This document shows, one piece after another, positions 25,359 to 34,100 of a stretch of DNA of 64,000 bases. The first letter of the stretch is position 1; each line of letters opens with the position of its first letter. The stretch comes from Amycolatopsis endophytica (GTDB taxonomy: Bacteria; Actinomycetota; Actinomycetes; Mycobacteriales; Pseudonocardiaceae). The position numbers and the translations under genes were made by a program. Below the pieces are notes generated by a model, which was not told the DNA's origin, made no database searches, and saw nothing but the letters and a program-made list of their open reading frames with translations. The stretch spans positions 5,131,616-5,195,615 of the forward strand of contig NZ_JACCFK010000001.1 of NCBI RefSeq assembly GCF_013410405.1, read 5' to 3'.

Positions 25359-26249
25359 TCAGGCCGACGATCCTTCGAGGCACTGGGCGAAGCCGGGCGC
25401 CAGGTCGGCCAGTTCACCCCGCCGTTCGGCGAGCAGATCCAGCGACAGCACCGATTCCGGCCATTCCACCGACGCGTCGAGCCGGGCGTCGCACGTCAGC
25501 ACGGCCTGGTGCAGCTGCTGCATGCGGGACGACGGTTCCAGGCCCAGCTCCGTGTTCAGGACCGAGCGCAGCCGCGCGATGACCTGCAGGGCCTGCGCCT
25601 GGCGGCCGCACCGGTAGAGCGCCAGCACCAGCTGCGCGTGGAAGTTCTCGTGCGTGGGATGCGCCGCGACGAGCGCGGTCAGCTCCGCGAGCACCTCGTG
25701 GTGGGTGCCCAGCCGCAGGTCCGCCTCGATGCGTTGTTCGAGCGCGCCCAGCCGGCGCTCCTCCAGGCCCGCGACCCACGCCCGCAGCCGGGGCCCGAGG
25801 CCGACGTCGGCGAGCGGTTCACCGTGCCAGACCGACAGCGCGCGGCGGAAGAACAGGGCGGCGCACCCGTCGTCGCGCCGGGCGAGCGCCGCGCGGCCCT
25901 GGCCGGCGAAGGAGTTGAACTCGTCGACGTCGAGCTGGCTGGGACCCACCCGCAGCAGGTACCCGCGCGACCGCGTCTTCAGGACGTCCTTGGCGCACGG
26001 TGCCGAGCCGACCGACGGCAACGACGCGAGCAGCCGCCGCAGCTGCAGGACGTAGGTCTGCAACGTGGACGCCGCGCTGGAGGGCGGGTTGTCCTCCCAC
26101 AGTTCGGCGATGCACGATTCGATCGACACCACCGTGTTCGCGTTGAGCAGCAGGAACGCCAGCAGCTGCCGCTGCTTGGGCGCGGTGGGTGTGAACGCCT
26201 CGCCGTGGTCGTTGACCGCCAGCGGGCCGAGTACCTCGTAGCTCATCAT
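25359..26249 (-). CDS. SARP-family pathway-specific activator
   Basis: A 296-residue protein with the AfsR/ActII-ORF4 architecture. An N-terminal OmpR-like winged helix (YEVLGPLAVNDHGEAF, TPTAPKQRQLLAFLLLNAN, STLQTYVLQLRRLL) is followed by the bacterial transcriptional activation domain with TPR-like helices (VDEFNSFAGQGRAAL, ALYRCGRQAQALQVIARLR, LGLEPSSRMQQLHQAVL). SARPs bind direct repeats at 11-bp spacing and recruit RNA polymerase to biosynthetic promoters. CTCCAG repeats of this kind occur before several genes here, making this the probable master switch. MM at the start leaves the exact ATG open by one codon. Confidence 0.93.
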   Translation of the reverse strand: MMSYEVLGPLAVNDHGEAFTPTAPKQRQLLAFLLLNANTVVSIESCIAELWEDNPPSSAASTLQTYVLQLRRLLASLPSVGSAPCAKDVLKTRSRGYLLRVGPSQLDVDEFNSFAGQGRAALARRDDGCAALFFRRALSVWHGEPLADVGLGPRLRAWVAGLEERRLGALEQRIEADLRLGTHHEVLAELTALVAAHPTHENFHAQLVLALYRCGRQAQALQVIARLRSVLNTELGLEPSSRMQQLHQAVLTCDARLDASVEWPESVLSLDLLAERRGELADLAPGFAQCLEGSSA

Positions 26250-26691
26250 TTCTCAGATCCCCCATTTCCGAGAACCGTTCCGGGTGTGGTCCGCGATCTT
26301 TTTCTCCACATCTTTTCGTACAAGGAAACCTCTCCGCGTGTCGTGGATTCAGCTCGCGGGGCTCCGCCGACGATCTACCCCTGGATCAACCGTCGTCGGG
26401 TGAGCCCGTGATCGAGTGGACCGGATCGTCGAGTGGTGATCGCCTCCCTCGGGTTGGCACAGGAAAACGCTTCAGAGTTTACTGTTCGGGCGTCTCCGGC
26501 CGAGTGGACCGGAGGACTCCGTTCACGAACTGGGCTGTGAACTAGGTCACAGTGACAGTAGGCTGTTGATCAGCTACCCGCGCTTCCGCGCCATTTCGAA
26601 CACAGGTGCCGGAAAGTCAGTGGAACTCCAGCCGGTCTCCAGTGCGCCCGGGCATTGTGCCGGGGACGTCAGCCGGAGGGGGAGTAGATCG
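26250..26691. promoter_or_regulatory. Divergent intergenic region of the SARP and FAD-oxidase genes
   Basis: A gap of 442 bp, less GC-rich than its surroundings. It holds the SARP gene's own promoter on the left (sequence around 26300-26340 is relatively AT-rich) and the FAD-oxidase promoter on the right. GTGAACTAGGTCACAG (26537-26552) contains an imperfect dyad and could be a second regulator's site. CTCCAG-N5-CTCCAG at 26626-26642 is annotated separately. No coding gene is convincing. Confidence 0.5.
26626..26642 (+). promoter_or_regulatory. Candidate SARP box upstream of the FAD-oxidase gene
   Basis: CTCCAG-N5-CTCCAG: two perfect hexamers 11 bp apart, ending 49 bp before the ATG at 26692. 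This and the 5422 site are the cleanest copies of the cluster-wide repeat and define its consensus. Confidence 0.6.
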
Positions 26692-28293
26692 ATGGGCACA
26701 GTGACGCGACGCGGTTTCGTGGCGGGAACGACCGCGGCCGGTCTGGGAGTTATCACCGGCGCGGGTGGCGCGGCCGCCGCGACCGGTGGCGGGACAGGCT
26801 TCGGCCCGGTCACCGTCCGGCCGTCCGATCCCCGCTACGCCAGCCTGACCGGCGGGTACAACTACCGGTTCCTCGGCAGCCCGGACTACTACCGGCTGGC
26901 GGGTTCGGCCGCCCAGGTCGAGCAGGCCGTGGGGGAGGCGCTGCGGGCAGGCCGACGTCTCGCGGTGCGCTCGGGCGGGCACTGCCTGGAGGGATTCGTC
27001 AACAACCCGGGCGTCGACGCGGTGATCGATCTGGGCGAGTACAGCGGCGTGTACTTCGACGCCACCCGCAGCGCCTTCGCCGTCGAAGCGGGCGCGACGC
27101 TCGGGCAGGTGTACGACACGCTCTACCGCGGGTGGGGCGTCACAGTGCCGGGCGGGGTGTGCCCGCAGGTCGGCGTGGGCGGGCACGTCGCCGGTGGCGG
27201 TTACGGCGCCCTGTCCCGGTTGTTCGGCCTCGTGGTGGACCACCTCGCGGCGGTCGAGGTGGTGGTCGTCGGCGCCGACGGCACGCCCCGCACCGTGGTC
27301 GCCACCGCCGATCCCGCCGACCCGCGGCACGACCTGTGGTGGGCCCACACCGGAGGCGGCGGCGGCAACTTCGGCATCGTCACCCGCTACTGGCTGCGCT
27401 CGCCCGGCGCGAGCGGCACCGATCCGGCCGCGCTGCTGCCCGCGCCGCCGGCCACGATCCTGTTCAGCCAGATCAGTTGGCCGTGGAGCGCGCTGACCGA
27501 GACGTCCTTCACCAGGCTCGTCGACAACTTCAACCGCTGGCACGAAGCCAACAGCGCGCCCGGGTCACCGTACGCGTCGTTGTTCGCGACCCTGTGGCTC
27601 AACCACGTCAGGACCGGCAACCCCGCCCTGACCGTCCAGCTGGACGGCGCCCGCCCCGACGCGCGGACCCTGCTGGCCGACTTCGTCGCGGCGATCACCG
27701 ACGGCGTCGGAGTCGCGGCCGTGCCGGTCACCGGCGAGCTGCCGTGGCTGCCGGCGAAGAACCGGCTGGGTTTCGCCGACTTCGGTGCCGGGGTGGGCAA
27801 GCGGGTCAAGAACAAGTCGTCGTACCTGCGCACGGGTTACGACCCTGAGCAGCTCGCGGCGATCCACCACCACCTGACCAGAACCGACTACCCCGGCACC
27901 TCCGCGTCGATCCTGCTGGCGAGCTACGGCGGCGCCATCAACGCCGTCACACCCGCCGCGACCGCGATCCCGCAACGGGACTCGATCATCAAGGCGCAGT
28001 ACTCGGTGTCCTGGACCGATCCGGCGGAGGACACCGTCCACATCGGATGGGCGCGCGACCTCTACGAGGACCTCTTCGCGGCCACCGGCGGAGCCCCCGT
28101 GAGCGGCCCCGTGAGCGACGGCGCGTACATCAACTACCCCGACACCGACCTCGCCGACCCGGCTCGCAACACCTCCGGCGTGCCCTGGTACACGCTCTAC
28201 TACAAGGACAACTACGCCCGGCTTCAGGCGGTGAAGCGAACCTGGGACCCGCTGGACGTGTTCCGGCACGACCTGTCGGTGCGGCCGTCCTGA
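26692..28293 (+). CDS. Tat-exported bicovalent FAD-dependent oxidase (BBE/AknOx-like)
   Basis: A 533-residue protein. VTRRGFVAG with a hydrophobic stretch ending near AAAA is a twin-arginine signal. RSGGHCLEGF (His97) and PGGVCPQVGVGG (Cys157) are the two residues that bind FAD covalently in the berberine-bridge/AknOx group. HTGGGGGNFGIVTRYWL completes the FAD domain. The C-terminal BBE segment has YYKDNYARLQAVKRTWDPLD. The ATG at 26692 has GGAGGGGGAG upstream and begins exactly at the Tat signal. It would work outside the cytoplasm, oxidising the pathway product or a sugar on it. AknOx and GilR are known precedents in polyketide clusters. Confidence 0.92.
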   Translation: MGTVTRRGFVAGTTAAGLGVITGAGGAAAATGGGTGFGPVTVRPSDPRYASLTGGYNYRFLGSPDYYRLAGSAAQVEQAVGEALRAGRRLAVRSGGHCLEGFVNNPGVDAVIDLGEYSGVYFDATRSAFAVEAGATLGQVYDTLYRGWGVTVPGGVCPQVGVGGHVAGGGYGALSRLFGLVVDHLAAVEVVVVGADGTPRTVVATADPADPRHDLWWAHTGGGGGNFGIVTRYWLRSPGASGTDPAALLPAPPATILFSQISWPWSALTETSFTRLVDNFNRWHEANSAPGSPYASLFATLWLNHVRTGNPALTVQLDGARPDARTLLADFVAAITDGVGVAAVPVTGELPWLPAKNRLGFADFGAGVGKRVKNKSSYLRTGYDPEQLAAIHHHLTRTDYPGTSASILLASYGGAINAVTPAATAIPQRDSIIKAQYSVSWTDPAEDTVHIGWARDLYEDLFAATGGAPVSGPVSDGAYINYPDTDLADPARNTSGVPWYTLYYKDNYARLQAVKRTWDPLDVFRHDLSVRPS

Positions 28294-28840
28294 GCGATGC
28301 GCGCGGTAGCGCAGGTGGAGCACCTGGTCGCCCCGCAGCAGCCGTCGCTGTCCCGCGCGAACGGCGAGGTGGTCGTGCACGCCCCACCGGCATCGCACCC
28401 CGGGAATGCCGGATTCTCCGCGCTACCCTCCGGCCCCATCGGCGAAGACCGTCCCCATGAGGTCGAGCGCCGCGAAGCCGGGGAGTTGCCGCGGAGTGGT
28501 GGTCTGTCCGATGGCGGGAATGGCCTCGGCGACGAGGTCCGCGATGTGCGCGACGAGTGCGGGGCGCGTGCGGGCGGATGAGGTCCGGACTGGTCAGCAT
28601 GGTCCGCCGGAACCGGGCCAGTCGGGATTCGGATCCGAGCGAATCGGGCTCAATCGCGTGCGTAACCCTGTCGGAGGGTGGGCGACACTACGGGACGCGA
28701 TTCGCCGGTGCCCATACGCTTCTCTGCGCTGGGGTGGTGGCGTCACCGGCAAGCGGTCGACGTACAGATTCTGATTCTGGCGTCCCGAGCCCTCTCGCGC
28801 TTACGCTTCGTAGTTGAGGTGTGTTAGAGGGGAGACTGGA
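28294..28840. other. Gene-poor stretch between the biosynthetic and defence regions
   Basis: About 550 bp with no intact gene. On the minus strand around 28438-28590 a frame without a start reads PALVAHIADLVAEAIPAIGQ and then LPGFAALDLMGTVFADG before a TAG. It looks like the C-terminus of a decayed protein, perhaps a TetR-type regulator, but the assignment is weak. The last 100 bp before 28841 are more AT-rich and probably hold the promoter of the four-gene defence operon. Confidence 0.4.
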
Positions 28841-30409
28841 ATGGAAGCGCTCATCAGGGGCCCGGTCGAACGTCACGCGACTGACCTCCCGCCCGCGGAA
28901 CCGACGTTCCCGGCGCGTGTGGCGGCGCTGCTCCGGTCACGGCCGATCATCGAGGCCGTCGTATCCGCGGGCAGGCAGGACTGGCCGGACGACACCTACG
29001 ACGTCGCGACTCTGGCGCTCGCCACGATCGACCTGGTGATCGCGCGACAAGGGTTCGAGGAGGAGGCGACCTATGGGGACCTCGTCGATGGGCTCACCAC
29101 CCTGGCCGCACGAGCGGCCCCGGCGCGGCCCAGCGCGGAACACGTGCGTGTCGCCGAGTTCACGGTGAACGCGCTGCTCAACAGGCCCGCGCGCGATGCT
29201 CCGTTCACCTACCGGATCAGCGACCACACCGCCGAGGGTGCTCATCGGCAGCGCCAAGTGCAGTTCCGACTGCTGGTGGAGCGTGAAGAGCCCCTCCGCG
29301 GGGATGTAGTGATCAACGCCAGCCGGGACGCGATCAATGCCCTCGTGGGTGGGCTCGAATTCGATGTCGAAGACGAGCAGGTCGCCAACGAGATCATGCT
29401 CGAAAGGCAACTGGCCAAAGGCGCTTTCGACGCCGCCGAGAAGGCGGCTGTGCGGGCGCGGCTGCTGTCCGTGTCCCTCGCCGAGGACCTCGCCCGGTTG
29501 CTCAAGGACACCCGCCGCGATCTCCGGTCGGTGCTCGACGAGTGGGCCGAGCACGTGCCCGAGCGGCTCGACCTGGCGCGGCAGCACATCGCGGGCAGGC
29601 TCGAATCCGAGCACCGTCTGCTGGCAAAGGTCCGCGAGTCACTCGAGGCCGAGGACCCGCAGGTGACAGCGGCCGCGGCGCGCATCGCCGGACTGCTCAC
29701 CGAGTCGGCGCGCCGGCACGAATCTCTTCATGCGCAGGTGATCACCGCCCGTAGTGTGTTCCTCGACGAACAGGACCGGCAGGCGTTCCGGCCACCCGCG
29801 CTCAGCTACCTGCCCGACCTGAACGGGGAGGTGCTGGAACCGCTCCTGAGGCTCCGCGCCATGACCGCGTTGGAAGTCACCGACCGATGGCTTTCCGACG
29901 TCACCGGCCCTCGCCCGCCGAAGCTGCCGAGGCTCTACCGGCTGATCGATGACCTGTGGTCAGCTCGCGAACCGGCCGCACCGGACCCGGGAGCCGGCCT
30001 GGAGGAGCTCGGTGATGCCGACCCCCCGACCATCGCCTTTGAGGTGGTCTCCGCCGCAAGGGTCGTCGTCGAGCGCACCGGTCTTCCCGCCCGGCTCTCC
30101 GCGCTGCTGGCCGAAGCTCTCACCTCCCCGGATGAAACCGCGGACCAGCAGGCGACGGCCGGAATCCTTGCGCTGGCGGCGTTGTGGTGCTTCGCGCCCG
30201 AGCAGTCCGACTCCGAAGAGCCCGCTTCGGCCGATCTCGCTGCGCGTGTCTTCGGTCCCCGAGCAGTCGCCGACACCGACGGAACACGCCTGGACCTGCC
30301 CGGCTGGGACGGCGACGACCTCATCGTCGTCGCGCACCCGGACGCTCTGCGGACCGCCGATCCTGTTCCCGTAACGAATCACGGAGTTCGGACGAGGACC
30401 GGGCAATGA
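28841..30409 (+). CDS. Wadjet/Mks-like operon gene 1 (putative JetA/MksF-type subunit)
   Basis: A 522-residue, mostly helical acidic protein. AGAGGGGAGA precedes the ATG at 28841; an earlier in-frame start would destroy this spacing. I recognise no motif by eye. The assignment comes from its position as the first of four overlapping genes ending in an SMC-like ATPase and a JetD-like Toprim protein. In Wadjet/MksBEFG and MukBEF, the first gene encodes the kleisin that bridges the ATPase heads. The residue 1-110 region is compact (ARVAALLRSRPIIEAVVSAG) and could be a winged helix. The middle is a long helical stretch (residues 180-330). Alternative: an unrelated accessory subunit. Confidence 0.6.
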   Translation: MEALIRGPVERHATDLPPAEPTFPARVAALLRSRPIIEAVVSAGRQDWPDDTYDVATLALATIDLVIARQGFEEEATYGDLVDGLTTLAARAAPARPSAEHVRVAEFTVNALLNRPARDAPFTYRISDHTAEGAHRQRQVQFRLLVEREEPLRGDVVINASRDAINALVGGLEFDVEDEQVANEIMLERQLAKGAFDAAEKAAVRARLLSVSLAEDLARLLKDTRRDLRSVLDEWAEHVPERLDLARQHIAGRLESEHRLLAKVRESLEAEDPQVTAAAARIAGLLTESARRHESLHAQVITARSVFLDEQDRQAFRPPALSYLPDLNGEVLEPLLRLRAMTALEVTDRWLSDVTGPRPPKLPRLYRLIDDLWSAREPAAPDPGAGLEELGDADPPTIAFEVVSAARVVVERTGLPARLSALLAEALTSPDETADQQATAGILALAALWCFAPEQSDSEEPASADLAARVFGPRAVADTDGTRLDLPGWDGDDLIVVAHPDALRTADPVPVTNHGVRTRTGQ

Positions 30410-31176
30410 CACTCACTCAAGCCGATCACACCGATCTCGGTCTCTTGCTGGCTTTTGCTCTTCAGCCGAACCAGCGGCCCGGTCGAAGCCCCGAGTACCG
30501 CCGGGTGCTCGGGCGGTACCGGACCGAGCCCGACTTCCGGCTCGCGACCGACGCCGTCCTTCACGGCCTGGACACCCGTGTGCTCTCCGACGGCGACTTC
30601 GGGCTGGTCTTGGGCGTCAACCCCGAATCGCCGTTCGCCTTCCGTGTCGCTGACCTGCCGAACGCCAACACCAGAAATGGGCGCCTGCTCGCCGGCTTGG
30701 TGCTGGTCGGCATCGCGGCGTACGTCTATCCGAGCCCGGCCGACCTTGACGAGCAACGCGTGCGGCGGGTAGCCGAGACCGAGTTCGAGCAGTGGCTGCG
30801 TGCGGCGTGCGAACGTCTCCGGGACAGGGATGCCGCAGGGGAGCCGATCCCGGAGGAGGGGCTGGACGAGGCCTGGCGCGCGTACCACGAGAAACCCGCG
30901 ATCCTGGTCGGTGATCGCGGCAGGGGTGTCGGCCGCCTGTCGTCGAAGTGCACGCTGTACTGGGTGCGAAACACACTCGCCTGGCTCGCGGAGCAGGGCA
31001 TGGCGCGCCCGGAGAGCACGGGAGGTACGTGGCTGCTGACGGAACGCTTCCGCATCCAGGTAAAGGACATGGCCACTGAACCCGCGTTCACGATGCTCGC
31101 CGCGATCGGCCGAGGTGAACACGTGCCGCGGACGACCGTGACGCCGATTTCGCTCGACGAGGAGGCAGGCGCGTGA
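30406..31176 (+). CDS. Wadjet/Mks-like operon gene 2 (putative JetB/MksE-type subunit)
   Basis: A 256-residue protein whose ATG overlaps the previous stop by 4 bp, and whose stop overlaps the GTG of the SMC gene. The C-terminal half has a winged-helix look: TLYWVRNTLAWLAEQGMARP then STGGTWLLTERFRIQVKDM, a recognition helix followed by a wing. MukE/MksE/JetB subunits are tandem winged-helix proteins of similar size that bind the kleisin and DNA, so the size and fold hint agree with position. No catalytic motif is visible, and homology to known JetB families cannot be shown by eye. Confidence 0.6.
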   Translation: MTLTQADHTDLGLLLAFALQPNQRPGRSPEYRRVLGRYRTEPDFRLATDAVLHGLDTRVLSDGDFGLVLGVNPESPFAFRVADLPNANTRNGRLLAGLVLVGIAAYVYPSPADLDEQRVRRVAETEFEQWLRAACERLRDRDAAGEPIPEEGLDEAWRAYHEKPAILVGDRGRGVGRLSSKCTLYWVRNTLAWLAEQGMARPESTGGTWLLTERFRIQVKDMATEPAFTMLAAIGRGEHVPRTTVTPISLDEEAGA

Positions 31177-34100
31177 CGTACCACCTCGCGGGTTTCCGGC
31201 TGTACTCGGTCGGTGAGCGATCCGCTCGATTCACCGACCTCGACCTCGATCTCACCGCCCCGGAAGGCGGCTCGCGAGCACCGGCCGACACGGTCGTGTG
31301 GCTACGCAATGGTGGCGGCAAGTCCTCCCTGTTGTCGTTGTTCTACGCTCTGGTCCTGCCGAACGCGAACGACTTCCTGGGCCGCGTCGCCAAACGCAGC
31401 CTCACCGACTACGTGGATACCGGGGATACCGCGCACACGATCGCGATCTGGTACCCGGCCGCCGCCGACACTCTGGACGGCGCGCCGGAGCATGTGCTTG
31501 TCACCGGCGCCGTGTACGAATGGGCCGACCTCCGTCGCCCTGTGGAGGCAGACCGGGCTCGGGACAAGCTGCACAGCTCGTACTACGCGTTTTACGCGTT
31601 GCCCGGTGTGCTTGACGCCGACCTCATGCCGTTGTCAGACGAGGCGGGATCTCCGCTTCGGCTGAACGCCTTCGTCACCGCGGTGCGCGAAGCCGCGGCC
31701 TCGCGTCCGCAGGCCGCGGACCTGGTGGTTACGAGCAAACAGCACGAGTGGACGACCGCCCTGACGAATCGCGGGCTTGACCCGGAACTGTTCCGAACGC
31801 AGAAACAGATGAACCACGTCGAAGGCGGCGTGGAGGACATGTTCAAGTTCGCCTCCGCCCGTGAGTTCATCAACTTGCTCATCGACCTCACGGCGACGCC
31901 CGAGGACGCCGAGAACGTGGCCAAACGGCTTTCGGCCATCTCCTCGCTGCTGGAGATGAAACCCGCGAAGACCGCGGAACGAGAGTTCTGCCTCGAGTCT
32001 CTCGCGGCGCTGGCCCGGCTCGAAGCGGTGCACACCGAGGTCACCGAGGCGCGGCAAGCCCATGACGTCGCCTTCGGCGACGCCGCCGGGCTTGCCGCCG
32101 CGTTCACCGCGTCCGAGGCCGAAGCGCGTGCACAGATCGACTCGACCGGTGAAGGCATCGACGAAACGGAGCGCAGCAGGAGTGTGGCCGATCAGCAGCA
32201 AGGCATTGCCTACGACCTGCTGTACCTGTACCAGCTGCGTGCCGCGCGCTTCCGCGTCGAAAATGCCGAACGTGTGGAGAGCGGCGCGGGCGAGACGGTG
32301 GACGACGCCGCGGAGTTGGTTCTCGCGTGGGAGGTGGCCGGACACCTTGCGGCCAAGCGCCGGCTGGAGGCCGGCCTCGAGGCCAACGCCCGCGAGGCCG
32401 GCCTCGAGCGGGCACGTACCGCGCCACAACGACGGGAGCACGACGAGCATGCCGCTCGGTTGCGCGTCCGCCTACTCGCCGTCGCCGTCGAGCACGAGGA
32501 GGCGGCCGAGCAGGCCGGAGTGGACAAGGGCGAGGCCGAACGAGCCGTACGGGAGCATCGAACCGAAGCCGAGCGCTTTCGCGGATTGGTACGGAAAGCC
32601 GACCAGGCGGCGGCCGAGGCCCAGGCAAAGCTGAAAGACCTCGAAGCTGACATCGAGGTAGCCGTCCGGGCCGGCGCCCTGCCCTCGGCGACGACCGATC
32701 CACGAGAGCACGACAACGCGCTGGGACAGAAGCGCCAAGGCTTGGAGGCGACCTTGAAGGCGGTACGGGGGAGGCGGGCGGCGCGGCCCGCTGCTCGTCG
32801 GAAGCTGACCGACCGTCACTCGGAGCTCATCACGGAGATCAACAAGCTGGACGGCGAACGAGGCCGGATCGCCGCCGAACAAGCGTCGTTGAAGGACCGG
32901 GCCCGGGAACTTTCGAGCGATCAACGGGTTCTCGATCTGACCGAAGCGGGCGAGGACTCACCGGTCGATCTGTGGGGCGAAGCAGACACACTGACCCGGC
33001 GCCTCACCGACGAAATCGTGGGCGCGGACGTAGCGCTGGTCCGGCACGAGGCGGAGCGGATGGAGGACCGCCGCGCTGCCGAGACCCACTCGCGCACCGG
33101 CCTTCTGCCCACGACGTTGGACGCGGAACGCGTGCGATCGATCTTGCTTGACCGAGGCATCGTTTCGGAAACCGGATGGACACATCTCCTGTCCGTGCTG
33201 CCCGATTCCCGGGTTCAGGAGCTGCTGGACGATCCAGACCTGGTTCGAGTCGGCATGGGCGTGGTCGTCGCGACCGGCGACGCCGAGGACGCCGCGCTCA
33301 TCCTGATGGACGCCGATGCTTCCACGACCGCGCTTGTCGGCCTGTACACCGCCGCCGACGTGGCCGTGCTGGCTCGTGCGGACGTGACGGAGGAGCCTCG
33401 GCCGACGGTCGCTCCGGTGTGGACGGGGATGCACCGGGGGCTCGTCGACTCAGCCGTCGCCGACGCGGCGATCCGCCGGATCAACTTGCGCATCACCGAC
33501 CACGATCGCGATCGATTGGCGCTGCTCGAGGCGCGCGACCGGGACCGTCGGCTGCTCGAGAACCTTGCGCGTTTCCTGGCGGACTCTCCGACCGGTCATT
33601 TGGCCGGCCTTGAGCGGCGCCTCGATGATCTCGACGAGACACTCGCCGAGCTGGGGAAAACAGCCGAAGCCGTGCACCAGACCCTCGAAGAAATCGAAGA
33701 AGCCGAGGGCCTGGATGCCCAGCAGGAAACTGACACGAGCGCGGAAATCGCGGATATCGGGCAGTTTCGTGTGCTGCTGGCCGCGTTGATTCGCAAGGTG
33801 GACGCCAAGGAGGGATGGCGGCTTGCCTGGGAACAGGCCACCGCCGAGTCCGGTCTGGCGGCGGAAAGCGTCGTTCATCACGAGGCCGAGCGCGAGCGGT
33901 CGAGCACCGAGGTCACGGTGTACGCCACCGCAGTGAACCGGGAGAACACGGCAGCCGGGGAGCGCCGGAATGAGGTCGGCAGGCTCCGGTTCTTGGACGT
34001 CGCACCGGAAATCGATGACGATGAGGCCGCTCAGCTGGAGACGTTGCGCCTCAACTATGACCAGGCGGACCGCGCCTGGGAAGCGCAGGCCGCACAGTCG

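Noticed and set aside
28406..28817. Short plus-strand frames of 86-122 codons between the FAD oxidase and the defence operon
   Set aside because: They lack ribosome sites and domains, and their composition is Ser/Arg/Gly-rich as expected of non-coding frames.
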